Shown: one piece after another, positions 16,402 through 25,200 of the stretch
Layout of the letters: every line of letters starts with the position of its first letter
How positions within the stretch are numbered: the stretch's first letter is position 1
Assembly: GCF_014639795.1 (NCBI RefSeq)
Contig: NZ_BMGC01000014.1
Coordinates: forward strand, 50,215-88,486
DNA: 38,272 nucleotides
Source of the DNA: Gordonia jinhuaensis
GTDB taxonomy: Bacteria; Actinomycetota; Actinomycetes; Mycobacteriales; Mycobacteriaceae
Direction: 5' to 3'
Position numbers and translations under genes: made by a program
Notes under the pieces: generated by a model
Told to the model about the DNA's origin: nothing
The model's input: only the letters and a program-made list of their open reading frames with translations
Database searches by the model: none

Positions 16402-17655
16402 ATGACCGCTGACGAGACGACCGCTGACGAGACGACGGGTAGCGGCGCACAGACCGGGCAGGTCGAGCACACCTTCACGCTCACCCGCGCGATCACGTTG
16501 TTGCTCACCGTGACGGCCGGGACGTCGGTCGCGGCCCTGTATTACGCGCAACCGCTGCTGGTCATCATCGCGACGAACCTGCACACCTCGACGTCACTGG
16601 CCGGGCTGCTGGTCACCGCCAGTCAGGTCGGCTACGTCGTGGGTCTGGCGCTGCTGGTCCCGCTGGGCGACATCGTCGACCGCCGCACCCTCATCACCCG
16701 ACTGCTGGCCTTGGCGGTGGTCGCCGCGCTCGTCGCCGCCTGCGCACCGAATTTCTGGGTGCTGTGTGCGGCGCTGGTCTTCTGCGGCATCACCTCGGCG
16801 ACCGCGATGGTGGTGGTGCCCTTCGCCGCCGGCGTCGCGGCGCCGCACGAACGCGGTCGCGTCACCGGAACGGTGATGAGCGGTGTGATGCTGGGCATCC
16901 TGCTGGCACGCACCATCAGCGGCGCGCTCGCCGAACTAGGCGGCTGGCGCACCATCTACGCCGTCTCCGCGGTGGCGTTCGCGATCCTGGCCGTGTGCGT
17001 ATGGCGGATGCTCCCCTCGGCGCCCGCCACGGCGACCGTGCGCTACCCGCGACTGCTCGCCTCCATCGCCACACTGATCCGCGCCGAGCCGCTCCTGCGC
17101 GGGCGGATGGCACTGGGGTTCTTGTCGATGGGCGGATTCACCCTGATGTGGACGGCCTCCACCTTCCTGCTCGCGCGCGACTACGGGTTCTCCGCCGGTG
17201 TGATCGGACTGTTCGGTCTCGCCGGTGCGGCCGGCGCCGCAGGAGCTCCGGTGATCGGGCGGCTGTTCGATCGCGGGCACGCCCATGTCGCCAACACGGT
17301 CGCCTGGGTCTCGATCCTGGTCGGCTGGGGTCTGCTGGCTCTCGGACACCACACGCTGGTGGCGTTCGTCCTGGGCTTGTTGCTGTTCGACTTCGGGTCA
17401 CAGGCCGTGCAGATCTGCAACCAGAACCGCATCTACTCCTCGCTCGACCCGGCAGCCCGCAGCCGCATCACCACCGCCTACATGGTCACGTTCTTCCTCG
17501 GCGGAGTCGCCGGCTCGGCGCTGGCCGCACCGCTCTACGACGCCGGCGGGTGGGGTGCGGTGTGTCTGGCCGGCACGGTGGTCGCCGTGGTCGGACTCGC
17601 GCTCTGGGGTGCGATCTACCTGTCGCGCGAGCGCAGCCTCACGGCCGCGCACTGA
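16402..17655 (+). CDS. MFS transporter
   Basis: A 417-residue major facilitator with about 12 hydrophobic membrane segments and a soluble N-terminal tail. The first helix region contains SVAALYYAQPLLVIIA; the cytoplasmic loop LVPLGDIVDRRTLITR is the family motif A equivalent (G-x-x-x-D-R-x-x), and MGGFTLMWTASTFLL starts the second half. It most resembles proton-driven drug/metabolite exporters of the YnfM/AraJ-like type; the substrate is unknown. ATG start with AGAAGG upstream. The first ten codons contain an in-frame 15-base duplication (TADET twice). It converges on fprB, with 43 bases between stop codons. Confidence 0.88.
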   Translation: MTADETTADETTGSGAQTGQVEHTFTLTRAITLLLTVTAGTSVAALYYAQPLLVIIATNLHTSTSLAGLLVTASQVGYVVGLALLVPLGDIVDRRTLITRLLALAVVAALVAACAPNFWVLCAALVFCGITSATAMVVVPFAAGVAAPHERGRVTGTVMSGVMLGILLARTISGALAELGGWRTIYAVSAVAFAILAVCVWRMLPSAPATATVRYPRLLASIATLIRAEPLLRGRMALGFLSMGGFTLMWTASTFLLARDYGFSAGVIGLFGLAGAAGAAGAPVIGRLFDRGHAHVANTVAWVSILVGWGLLALGHHTLVAFVLGLLLFDFGSQAVQICNQNRIYSSLDPAARSRITTAYMVTFFLGGVAGSALAAPLYDAGGWGAVCLAGTVVAVVGLALWGAIYLSRERSLTAAH

Positions 17656-17698
17656 GAGACACCCGGCCCGCGGAGACACCTCGTCCGCGCCGCCGACC

Positions 17699-19324
17699 TC
17701 AGCGCAGCGACCGCAGTCGGTCTCGTGTGCGCAGCCGAGTTGAAGACTGTCCGGTGCCCGAGTGCCCGGGACCAGACTGGCCGATACCGGACTGGCCGGC
17801 ACCGGGTTGGGGCAGACGCCCCGCCTCGAGGTCTTCGCGCAGCGCCGTGACCGTCTGCACCGAGTCGGTCTTGTTGGTCCCGATGAACCCGGAGGGTCCG
17901 CGCTTGATCCAGCCGGTCACATACATGCCGGTCTCCACCTGACCGTCGGCCACCACCCGTCCGGCCTCGTTGGGGATCACCCCGCGCACGGTGTCGAAGG
18001 GCAACCCGTCGACGGGCCTGCCGCGGTAGCCGATCGAGCTGAGCACGAGCCCGGCCGACATGTCCTCGGTCTCGGTCCCCGGCACCACCAGCCCGGTCTC
18101 GTCGCGCACATTGCGCAGGAAACGGATACCGCCGACTCGCTTCTCCCCTGCCCCGGCGGCGAGCACCTCGGCGGGCGTGCGCAAGAAGGCCAGACGCAGT
18201 CGTCGACCAGTCCCTTCCGCGGCCCCGGCGACCTCACGCAGCAACGCCAGTTTCGCCGCCACCACCTCGTCACCGGGTGCCGGGGGCGCACCGTCGAGAT
18301 CGACCGGATCGACCCCGACCCGCACGCCGGGCCCGTGTCCGCTGCCGTCGACGAGGCCGATGAGCTCAGGCATCGTGAACGCGGCCGACTCGGGACCGCG
18401 CCTGCCGACCACCACCACCTCGCGCACCGCGGAGTCGCGCAGCACCGCCAGGGCCCGTCGCGAGATCGACGTCTGCGCCAGCGCGTCGGGGTCGCTGGTG
18501 AGGATGCGTGCGGCATCGAGTGCCACATTGCCGTTGCCGACGACCACCACGCGCTCGGTGTCGAGGTCGAAGTCGAGGTCGGCGAAGTCGGGATGCCCGT
18601 TGTACCAGCCGACGAACGACGTCGCGCTGGCCACACCACTCAGTTCCGCGCCGGGGATCTCGAGGCGACGATCGGTGGGCGCACCGCCCGCCCAGATCAC
18701 CGCGCGGTGGGTGCGGCGCAACTCGGCGAGCGTCACATCCCGGCCGATCTCCACCCCCAGCCGGATCGTCAGATGGGGGTTGACGGCGATCTCGTCGAAC
18801 AGCCGCATCACCGAGCGCGTGGACAGGTGGTCGGGTGCCACACCGAAACGGGCCAACCCGAACGGCTTGTCGAGTCGTTCGAAAATCGTCACCCGGACCT
18901 CCGGGTAGCGCAGCAGCTCGTCGGCGGCGTACATCGCAGCCGGGCCTGATCCCACGATCGCGACGTCGATCTGCCGGTCGGTCACCTTCAGCGACGCCGG
19001 CTTGCCGATCGGCGCCAGCGGCAGACGTGTGCGCGTGTCCACCGGGAACCGCGCGGCCGGTACCGAGTCGACGCCTGCGTAGTGCTCGGCGTTGACGTCG
19101 ACAAACCGCAGTTGATGCTCGTCGAGCCGATGGCCCGGCACGATCGCGCTCACCGGGCAGGCACTCACACACGCGCCGCAGTCGACACATGTCGACGGGT
19201 CGATGTAGAGCATCTCCGAGGTGGCGAAGTCGGGCTCGTCGGGAGTCGGATGGATGCAGTTGACAGGACAGGCGTAGACGCAGGAGGCATCTCCGCAACA
19301 CGCCTGTGTGACGACGTGGGGCAC
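17699..19324 (-). CDS. fprB: FprB-type ferredoxin/NADP reductase with N-terminal ferredoxin
   Basis: A 541-residue fusion. Residues 1-70 are a bacterial ferredoxin with two clusters (CCGDASCVYACPVNC, then CVDCGACVSACPV). From about residue 104 an adrenodoxin-reductase-like flavoprotein follows, with FAD motif VAIVGSGPAAMYAADELL and NADP-binding segment VVVVGNGNVALDAARIL. The C-terminal WIKRGPSGFIGTNKTDS is the family signature. It moves electrons between NADPH and iron-sulphur or oxygenase partners. It resembles M. tuberculosis FprB (Rv0886), which also neighbours an AurF-like gene. The last 35 residues are a low-complexity tail with repeated GQSG units. GTG start. It is 63 bases downstream of the diiron gene. 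Confidence 0.92.
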   Translation of the reverse strand: MPHVVTQACCGDASCVYACPVNCIHPTPDEPDFATSEMLYIDPSTCVDCGACVSACPVSAIVPGHRLDEHQLRFVDVNAEHYAGVDSVPAARFPVDTRTRLPLAPIGKPASLKVTDRQIDVAIVGSGPAAMYAADELLRYPEVRVTIFERLDKPFGLARFGVAPDHLSTRSVMRLFDEIAVNPHLTIRLGVEIGRDVTLAELRRTHRAVIWAGGAPTDRRLEIPGAELSGVASATSFVGWYNGHPDFADLDFDLDTERVVVVGNGNVALDAARILTSDPDALAQTSISRRALAVLRDSAVREVVVVGRRGPESAAFTMPELIGLVDGSGHGPGVRVGVDPVDLDGAPPAPGDEVVAAKLALLREVAGAAEGTGRRLRLAFLRTPAEVLAAGAGEKRVGGIRFLRNVRDETGLVVPGTETEDMSAGLVLSSIGYRGRPVDGLPFDTVRGVIPNEAGRVVADGQVETGMYVTGWIKRGPSGFIGTNKTDSVQTVTALREDLEAGRLPQPGAGQSGIGQSGPGHSGTGQSSTRLRTRDRLRSLR

Positions 19325-19387
19325 GTGAGTGGTGTTCTTCCGATCGGGCGGGCGCAGCTGCCCGGCTGGGTCAGCCGCGGTGAGGGA

Positions 19388-20461
19388 TCAGGCTGCGGTG
19401 TAGGTCGGTTCGCTGCGGTAGCGCGACGGACGGCCACCGATCCCGAGTACCTTCCACAGCGCCTTGGACACCGGGTTCATCAGGCCGCACTGGTCGGCGA
19501 GCATGCGGACGTCACCGAACACGTTGCGCAGGAACTTCTTCGATTCGTCGGACTTCCAGAAGATCTCGTGGAAGACCTCGTCGGGGATGTCGAAGCGGTT
19601 GCGGAATTCCCTCGGCGGCACCACGATCTCGCTGCACAGGAAGCGCATGATCAGCGGCATCATGATCGACAGCGCGAAGCGCTGGGCCGCATTCTTCTTG
19701 GGGATCGACTCCCGCAGCAGGTGATGGGCGAAGGAGATGTGGCGCGCCTCCTCGGCGACGTGCAGCTGCATGATCGCCGCCATCGTGGGGTGCAGGTCGG
19801 AGGTGTTGCGCAGGAAGTCTTTCTGGATGTGGTCGATCGGCTCCTCGCCGGCGAGCACCCCGAAGAAGAACAGCGTCGGGAACAGCGTCGAGGCCAGCGG
19901 AACGAACGGCGAGACCATACGGAAGGGCACCTTGCCGCCGGGAACATCCATCCCTGAGCGGTTCACGAACTCCTGAAACATCAGGGTGTGATTGCACTCT
20001 TCCTTGGCCTCATGCGTGGTGTAGCGGAACTCCTTGGCCCCGTTGGGCAGTGAAAAGGAGTACTGCATGAGTCCGCGGATGAGGATCGACTCGAACTGCA
20101 GGCCGACCTTCGCGACGTTGGCCTGACGCCACATGCCGATCTCGATCTGCTTGTCGACCGGCTGGGCCTGGTACCAGGGGTGGCGACCGACCGGATCCAC
20201 GACATCGTCGAGGATCCAGCGCTCGTCGCCCTCGACCACGGCCATGTGCGGGGCGTCCCAGTCGATGTCGATGTAGGGATCGAAATTGCGGTGCACCGAC
20301 GCCGACGACAGATCGTCGAGAACGCGACCGTAGTCGTCGTCCGCGGACGCCTTGTCGACCCCGTTCACGCCGGCCCCGTTCACTCCGGCGCCGTTCACAC
20401 TGCCGGGAGCATCGTCCATACCGGGTGTGTACTCGTCACCGATTCTCGCCGCGAGCGTCAT
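19388..20461 (-). CDS. AurF-like diiron oxygenase
   Basis: A 357-residue ferritin-like protein of the AurF (p-aminobenzoate N-oxygenase) family. Two EExxH-type iron motifs are intact: [17 protein letters not shown] near residue 160 and [16 protein letters not shown] near 235. An additional Glu upstream ([11 protein letters not shown]) completes the carboxylate/histidine set expected for a diiron centre. Such enzymes use O2 and two electrons to oxidise amines or other substrates; the substrate is unknown. The N-terminal 45 residues are low complexity with an in-frame repeat (VNGAG units). ATG at 20461 with GAGG six bases upstream. It is cotranscribed with fprB, which could supply the electrons. 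Confidence 0.88.
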   Translation of the reverse strand: MTLAARIGDEYTPGMDDAPGSVNGAGVNGAGVNGVDKASADDDYGRVLDDLSSASVHRNFDPYIDIDWDAPHMAVVEGDERWILDDVVDPVGRHPWYQAQPVDKQIEIGMWRQANVAKVGLQFESILIRGLMQYSFSLPNGAKEFRYTTHEAKEECNHTLMFQEFVNRSGMDVPGGKVPFRMVSPFVPLASTLFPTLFFFGVLAGEEPIDHIQKDFLRNTSDLHPTMAAIMQLHVAEEARHISFAHHLLRESIPKKNAAQRFALSIMMPLIMRFLCSEIVVPPREFRNRFDIPDEVFHEIFWKSDESKKFLRNVFGDVRMLADQCGLMNPVSKALWKVLGIGGRPSRYRSEPTYTAA

Positions 20462-20525
20462 CTCGAACCTCACTCCTGTCGTGGCCCATGTCCTGTCGTG
20501 GCCCATGTCACTGCGAATGTGTGCG

Positions 20526-20566
20526 AATGTAAGCCGCGACGCTCTATTTGTCAACGCTCGTTGTCA
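20526..20566 (-). promoter_or_regulatory. Promoter and operator-like palindrome of the diiron/fprB operon
   Basis: On the minus strand TTGACA (20549-20554) and TACATT (20526-20531) are separated by exactly 17 bases. The -35 lies inside an 18-bp near-perfect palindrome, TGTCAACG-CT-CGTTGTCA on the plus strand (20549-20566, one mismatched pair), a TetR-type operator shape. No TetR gene is visible in the window. Confidence 0.55.
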
Positions 20567-20692
20567 GATCAAGGTTCATTGTCATGGTCGCGCAGTCACC
20601 ACCCCGCGCGCCCTGCACCCTGCGCGCCTCACCCCCCGCGGACATCGCGACCAGCGCACTGGCACCGACCACCGCCGTCTACGCTGACACGC

Positions 20693-21184
20693 ATGGCAGA
20701 TTCATCATTCGACGTGGTCAGCAAGGTCGATCGGCAAGAGGTCGACAACGCTCTCAACCAGGCGGCCAAGGAACTGTCCCAGCGCTACGACTTCCGCGGC
20801 ACCAACACCGGCATCGCGTGGTCAGGCGAGGAGACCATCGTGATCACCTCCGACGCCGAGGAGCGGGCCGAGGCCGCACTCGACGTGTTCAAGGAGAAGT
20901 TGATCCGCCGCGACATCTCGCTCAAGGCCTTCGACGCCGGCGACCCGGTGGCCTCGGGCAAGCAGTTCAAGCTCAGCGGCACGCTCGTGGAGGGCATCGA
21001 TTCCGAGCACGCCAAGAAGATCTCCAAGAAGATCCGCGACGAGGGCCCCAAGGGCGTCAAGGCGCAGATCCAGGGCGACGAGCTGCGGGTGTCGAGCAAG
21101 AAGCGCGACGACCTGCAGGAAACGATTGCGCTGCTCAAGGGCGAGGACTTCGGTATCGCCCTGCAGTTCGTCAACTACCGGTAG
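20693..21184 (+). CDS. YajQ family nucleotide-binding protein
   Basis: A 163-residue YajQ/UPF0234 protein of normal length. It begins [20 protein letters not shown], continues with [14 protein letters not shown] (the family signature), and ends with [15 protein letters not shown], the typical C terminus. Members bind nucleotides, and some are cyclic di-GMP effectors. Two ferredoxin-like subdomains are expected. No clear Shine-Dalgarno precedes the ATG. It is divergent from the diiron gene and upstream of the first 76-bp element. Confidence 0.95.
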   Translation: MADSSFDVVSKVDRQEVDNALNQAAKELSQRYDFRGTNTGIAWSGEETIVITSDAEERAEAALDVFKEKLIRRDISLKAFDAGDPVASGKQFKLSGTLVEGIDSEHAKKISKKIRDEGPKGVKAQIQGDELRVSSKKRDDLQETIALLKGEDFGIALQFVNYR

Positions 21185-21205
21185 GAGTCCGCTCGACGCG
21201 CGGCG

Positions 21206-21281
21206 GTACACCAGCAACACCTCTACGCGACACCGACCCCGTATAGGCGGTCGGTGTCGCGTAGACGTGTCATCTGTGTAC
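21206..21281. repeat. 76-bp structured element, copy 1
   Basis: Bounded by GTACAC and GTGTAC. It contains a perfect 16-bp stem, TCTACGCGACACCGAC (21222-21237) with its complement at 21250-21265 and a 12-base loop. It matches copy 2 (22225-22300) in inverted orientation over all 76 positions, with 14 differences. The two copies bracket the AbiEi/DUF559-like gene. It also stands 21 bases after yajQ, so it may end that transcript. Confidence 0.85.
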
Positions 21282-21364
21282 GTTCTGGGATCCATCCACA
21301 GGTACGGGCGGTCGGCACCCTGATGCGGGTCATCGCGACCGAGGTCACCTGCACCCTGTGACAC

Positions 21365-22183
21365 ATGGATTCCGGAGTTCGCACATGGCGGCAGCTGGAG
21401 GCGAGCGGTGTGACCCAGAGCGAGCTGCGCCAGGGTCTGCGTCGCGGAAATCTCACGAAGCTGCGGCACGGCTGGTACGCCTCCGCCGACGCCGATCCGC
21501 AGGTGGTCGCCGCGGTGTCGCGCGGCGGCGTACTGAGCTGCGTTTCGGCGCTGCGCGCCCACGGCGTCTGGGTGCCCGAGCACCCACGGGGAGTTCACGC
21601 CCGGGCGAAGCCGTCGATCATGCGGTCGAATCCGAAGAACTTCTGCCGCCAGCACTGGTCCCCCGAACCCGAGAGCGGGGCGGTCGACGACGTGCCCACC
21701 GCGCTGCGCCACGCCGTGCGATGCCTCGACGATGAGGGCATCGTCGTGGTGTGCGACTCGCTCCTCAACAGCGGGATGATGACCGCCGACCAGCTGCAGG
21801 CAACGCTGAGCCGCGCGCCCGTTCGCATACGCCGACTCCTCGACAAATGTGACGCCACGGCACAGTCGGGAACCGAGACGATGGCGCGACTGCGATTTCG
21901 CGCCCGCGGGCTACGGGTGCGCACGCAGGTGCACATTCCGACCATCGGCATCGTCGACATGCTCATCGGCGAAAGCCTCATCTTCGAGTGCGACGGCAGG
22001 CAGTACCACGCCGACGACGAGCAGTTCGAACGCGACCGCGAACGTGACCGGCGCGCTGTGGCCATGGGCTACAGCAGAATTCGGGGCACCTACCGCCAGG
22101 TGGTGCACCGCTGGGACGAGGTCGACGCCGACGTGATGGCCATCGTCCGGCGCGGCGACCACCTCCGCAAGCCGCTGATCTGA
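21365..22183 (+). CDS. AbiEi-like/DUF559 nuclease-fold protein
   Basis: A 272-residue protein. Residues 7-45 (WRQLEASGVTQSELRQGLRR, then LRHGWYA) look like the winged-helix domain found in AbiEi-type antitoxins and many actinobacterial relatives. The C-terminal part (about 165-260) has the DUF559/Vsr-like nuclease fold: VDMLIGESLIFECDGRQYH contains the Asp and Glu expected of a PD-(D/E)XK-type site, and RDRRAVAMGYSRIR follows. These proteins are numerous in actinobacteria and their function is not established; a defence or DNA-repair role is inference. There is no toxin partner next to it. It is flanked by two inverted 76-bp elements, so it may be a mobile cassette. Confidence 0.75.
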   Translation: MDSGVRTWRQLEASGVTQSELRQGLRRGNLTKLRHGWYASADADPQVVAAVSRGGVLSCVSALRAHGVWVPEHPRGVHARAKPSIMRSNPKNFCRQHWSPEPESGAVDDVPTALRHAVRCLDDEGIVVVCDSLLNSGMMTADQLQATLSRAPVRIRRLLDKCDATAQSGTETMARLRFRARGLRVRTQVHIPTIGIVDMLIGESLIFECDGRQYHADDEQFERDRERDRRAVAMGYSRIRGTYRQVVHRWDEVDADVMAIVRRGDHLRKPLI

Positions 22184-22224
22184 GCCGGCTCAGGGGTTCA
22201 CGGGCTCACGGGCTCGGGGGATGT

Positions 22225-22300
22225 GTACACAGATGACACCTGTGCGCGACGCCGACCCCATATACGAGGTCCGCGTCGCGCACAGATGCTACTGGTGTAC
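22225..22300. repeat. 76-bp structured element, copy 2 (inverted)
   Basis: Same length and termini (GTACAC, GTGTAC) as copy 1 but reversed. A 12-bp perfect stem TGTGCGCGACGC (22241-22252) pairs with 22273-22284, then a C-C mismatch, then a further 4 bp. Several differences from copy 1 are paired changes that keep the stem. It ends 14 bases from the stop codon of the converging phosphatase gene. Confidence 0.85.
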
Positions 22301-22314
22301 GCCCGCCGCCCTAC

Positions 22315-24042
22315 TCAGAACGATGAGCCGGCACTCCCCGTCCCGATCAGTCCGATCGTGCGGACGAAGGTGAGCTTGTCGAATTCGCGGCCGTATTCGT
22401 CGATCGCCGAGATCGTCATCTCCGAATTGACCACCCCGGGCACGCCGGGTGCCACGTCGACCTTGATGAAGGCGTAGTTGCGGAAGCGCACCCGCGACCA
22501 CTCCACCGCCTCGGCCTGCTTTTGCCCGTCGGAGGTCCACACGTAGCTGTTGGGTACCTCGTTGTCCGACAGCACGTTTCCGCGGTAGGTCTCCTTCTCG
22601 CCGTCCTGGAAGGCGTAGCGAGGACGACCACCGCACCCGACGGTGTAGTACACGGTCCCGTCGGACTCACCGGTGACCGTGGACTGATCGGGTGCGGCCT
22701 TGGTGGCCTTGCCCGCGCGGATCGGATCGGTGCGCTCGAAGATGTGGTTGTGGCCCTGCAGCACCACATCGACCTTGTACCTGTCGAACAGTGCGGTCCA
22801 CGCCGCACGCACACCGCCGTCGGAGGCATGCTGCTTGGTGGTCGAGTATGCGCAGTGGTGGAAGAAGCAGATGATGAAGTCGATGTTCGGGTCGCGACGG
22901 TAGCGAGCCAGAGTCCCCTCGACCCACGAGTTCTGCGCACCACCGCTGTAGCCGGTGTTCGCGGTGATCTCGAAGGACACGTCGTTGGCGTCGAGCGAGA
23001 GGATCGCGACGTTGCCGTAGGTGAACGAGTACACCGACGGACATCCCTTGGGGCCGTTGGTCGGCAGGTCCAGGCGGGCCGCATGACCGCCGTAACCGTG
23101 CGGGCTGTAGAGCGCCTCCATGTCGTGGTTGCCGGTGGCGAACAGCCACGGGACGGTGGCCGCACTCGGCTCGATGAGACTCAGGTAGCCGTCCCAGACA
23201 TACGGGTTGTACTTGTCGAAACCGCTGGCCGCCTTCGACCCGCTCGGCACAAACTGCACCTGCTTACCCGACCCGGACGGGTCGGCGTAGGCGATGTCGC
23301 CGGCGAGTACGTGGAAGGCACCGTTCGCGGCGATGATCTGGCGCAACACATTCGACGCATGCCGCACGCTCGGGTCGTTGTCGGCGGCGTAGTAGAGGTC
23401 GTCGTAGTCGCCGGTGGCGAGTCCGGGCGGGGCAGCCGGCGTCTCGTCGACACCTTGATCGCCCATCATCGTGAAGCGAAAGCGTCCGCCGCGTCCGGGG
23501 GCGAATGCCGTTGCCACCGAGGCAACCTGACCGGTGTACCCGTCCGAGGTCCGCCACCGGTAGTAGTGCGGCAACCGTGCGGGCAACCGGTTCACCGGCA
23601 CGTGGGCGTAGAACTGCTCGGCACCGAGAATCCCGCCGCTCGACACCGGCACCTGGCTGACGAGGTTGCGCACTTCGGCCTCGGTGGTCGCACCGAGGGC
23701 CGCGGTGGGGCCGTGATCGAGAAAGACCTTGGTGGCACCCGGATTGCGCGACAGCTGCGCGGAGAACCGCAGCTGGCTGGAGGCGTCGGCGCCGAAGGAC
23801 ACGTGCCGCCCGCCCACCTTCAGCGGGGCGTCGGCCGCGTAGGCGGTCGCACCGAAGGAGGCATTGCCGAGTCCGGCGGCAGCGGCCACAGCGGCGGATC
23901 CGGCGAGGAAGTTGCGGCGCGACACGGGATGTCGCTTGAGGAAGGAACGGTGCCACTCGAACCGTTCGGCGATGGTCATGTCGGCCGCGACACTGCGCGG
24001 GATACCTGTGTCCGGAGTCTCACCTGCGGGATTGTTCGGCAT
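22315..24042 (-). CDS. Tat-exported purple-acid-phosphatase-like metallophosphoesterase
   Basis: A 575-residue exported calcineurin-like phosphoesterase. The twin-arginine signal SRRNFLAGSAAVAAAAG starts near residue 41, with a likely Ala-rich cleavage site near 67. A fibronectin-like N-terminal domain precedes the catalytic domain. Metal-binding motifs follow in order: MMGDQGVDE, LAGDIAYADP, ATGNHDME, ICFFHHCAY and LQGHNHIFERT. This is the set of purple acid phosphatases, with Fe/Zn or Fe/Mn centres assembled in the cytoplasm, which fits Tat export. It probably releases phosphate from organic esters outside the cell. ATG start. The frame upstream of the signal peptide is about 40 residues, typical of actinobacterial Tat substrates. 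Confidence 0.9.
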   Translation of the reverse strand: MPNNPAGETPDTGIPRSVAADMTIAERFEWHRSFLKRHPVSRRNFLAGSAAVAAAAGLGNASFGATAYAADAPLKVGGRHVSFGADASSQLRFSAQLSRNPGATKVFLDHGPTAALGATTEAEVRNLVSQVPVSSGGILGAEQFYAHVPVNRLPARLPHYYRWRTSDGYTGQVASVATAFAPGRGGRFRFTMMGDQGVDETPAAPPGLATGDYDDLYYAADNDPSVRHASNVLRQIIAANGAFHVLAGDIAYADPSGSGKQVQFVPSGSKAASGFDKYNPYVWDGYLSLIEPSAATVPWLFATGNHDMEALYSPHGYGGHAARLDLPTNGPKGCPSVYSFTYGNVAILSLDANDVSFEITANTGYSGGAQNSWVEGTLARYRRDPNIDFIICFFHHCAYSTTKQHASDGGVRAAWTALFDRYKVDVVLQGHNHIFERTDPIRAGKATKAAPDQSTVTGESDGTVYYTVGCGGRPRYAFQDGEKETYRGNVLSDNEVPNSYVWTSDGQKQAEAVEWSRVRFRNYAFIKVDVAPGVPGVVNSEMTISAIDEYGREFDKLTFVRTIGLIGTGSAGSSF

Positions 24043-24176
24043 GCCCGTTATGCCACTTGGCGCATCTTTCGCTTCGGCAACGATGCGGACCTACGTCCCT
24101 GAACAGCTGATGAACCTCAGGTGACGCGATGCAAAGCCCGGGTCAAGAACCCAGCTCACGCGACCGTTACCGCGGC

Positions 24177-25055
24177 TCAGTACTCGCCGCGCGCCATCTC
24201 CTCGAGTCGCTTGATGCGGTCGGCGGTCGGCGGGTGCGTGGAGAACAGCTTGCCCATACGCTCGCCGCCGCGGAACGGGCTCTCGATCATCATGTGCGAC
24301 TGTGCGGCGATGTCGGGCTGCGGCGGCAGCGGGGCGGCCTGGATGCCACCGGAGATCTTGCGCAGCGCCGACGCGAGAGCCAGCGGGTCGCCGGTGAGTT
24401 CGGCGCCGGACTGGTCGGCCTGGTACTCCCGCGATCGCGACACCGCCATCTTCACCAGCGTCGCCGCGATCGGCCCCAAAAGTGAGATCAAGATGAGCGC
24501 CAACGGATTCGGGCCGTTATCGCGGTTTCCGCCGCCGAACGCACCGAAGAACATCGCGAAGTTGGCCAGACCGCTGATGATCGCGGCCATCGCGCCGGCC
24601 ACCGACGAGATCAGGATGTCGCGGTTGTACACATGCGACAGCTCGTGGCCGAGCACCGCACGCAGCTCGCGCTCGTCGAGTATCCGCAGGATCCCCTGCG
24701 TGCAGCACACCGCGGCGTTCTTCGGATTACGCCCGGTGGCAAAGGCATTCGGCGATTCGGTGGGGCTGATGTAGAGCGCGGGCATCGGCTGGTGTGCCGT
24801 GGTCGCGAGTTCGCGGACGATCCGATAGAGCGCGGGCGCCTGTACCTCGGTGACGGGTTGTGCATGCATGGCGCGCAACGACAGCTTGGCGCTGTTGAAG
24901 TACACATACACGTTCATCCCCACGGCGGCGATGATCGAGATGAACAAGATGGTGGTGTTGCGGAAGGCGGCTCCGATCAAGACGATCAAGACCGACATCC
25001 CGATGAGCAACACGCCCGTCTTCAACCCGTTGGCGTACCAGCGCGGCCCTCGCAT
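24177..25055 (-). CDS. htpX: Membrane zinc protease HtpX
   Basis: A 292-residue M48 protease that degrades misfolded membrane proteins. Two N-terminal membrane helices ([37 protein letters not shown]) precede the catalytic [13 protein letters not shown], with the HExxH motif. Further helices follow, then [13 protein letters not shown], which supplies the third metal ligand, and the C-terminal [14 protein letters not shown]. The ATG at 25055 gives a length close to M. tuberculosis HtpX (Rv0563); an ATG 20 codons upstream has no added family similarity. AGGAAGGGG lies about 12 bases before the start. The neighbouring polyprenyl synthase matches the mycobacterial order. Confidence 0.95.
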   Translation of the reverse strand: MRGPRWYANGLKTGVLLIGMSVLIVLIGAAFRNTTILFISIIAAVGMNVYVYFNSAKLSLRAMHAQPVTEVQAPALYRIVRELATTAHQPMPALYISPTESPNAFATGRNPKNAAVCCTQGILRILDERELRAVLGHELSHVYNRDILISSVAGAMAAIISGLANFAMFFGAFGGGNRDNGPNPLALILISLLGPIAATLVKMAVSRSREYQADQSGAELTGDPLALASALRKISGGIQAAPLPPQPDIAAQSHMMIESPFRGGERMGKLFSTHPPTADRIKRLEEMARGEY

Positions 25056-25200
25056 GACGTCGGCGCCCCTTCCTGCGGCCACCTCGGCCGCCATGGTCGA
25101 CAGGCCGGGGAACACGGCCTTCAGCGGATGAACGACTCGCCCTCGGACAAGGTTCCCGACATCGTATCCGCCACCGGGCAGGAGTCAGTCGCCGTGTGGA

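Noticed and set aside
16003-16584. 193-residue minus-strand frame between tRNA-Tyr and the MFS gene
   Set aside because: Its end lies inside the tRNA-Tyr gene, it contains repeat-like SRQRSSRQ runs and it overlaps the MFS start.
21206-22300. The two 76-bp elements as plain intrinsic terminators
   Set aside because: Both lie near gene ends, but identity extends over all 76 bases including termini outside the stem, which a simple terminator would not need. They may still terminate transcription.
22522-24102. 526-residue plus-strand frame antisense to the phosphatase
   Set aside because: Shadow frame; the minus-strand protein has a full Tat signal and all metal motifs.
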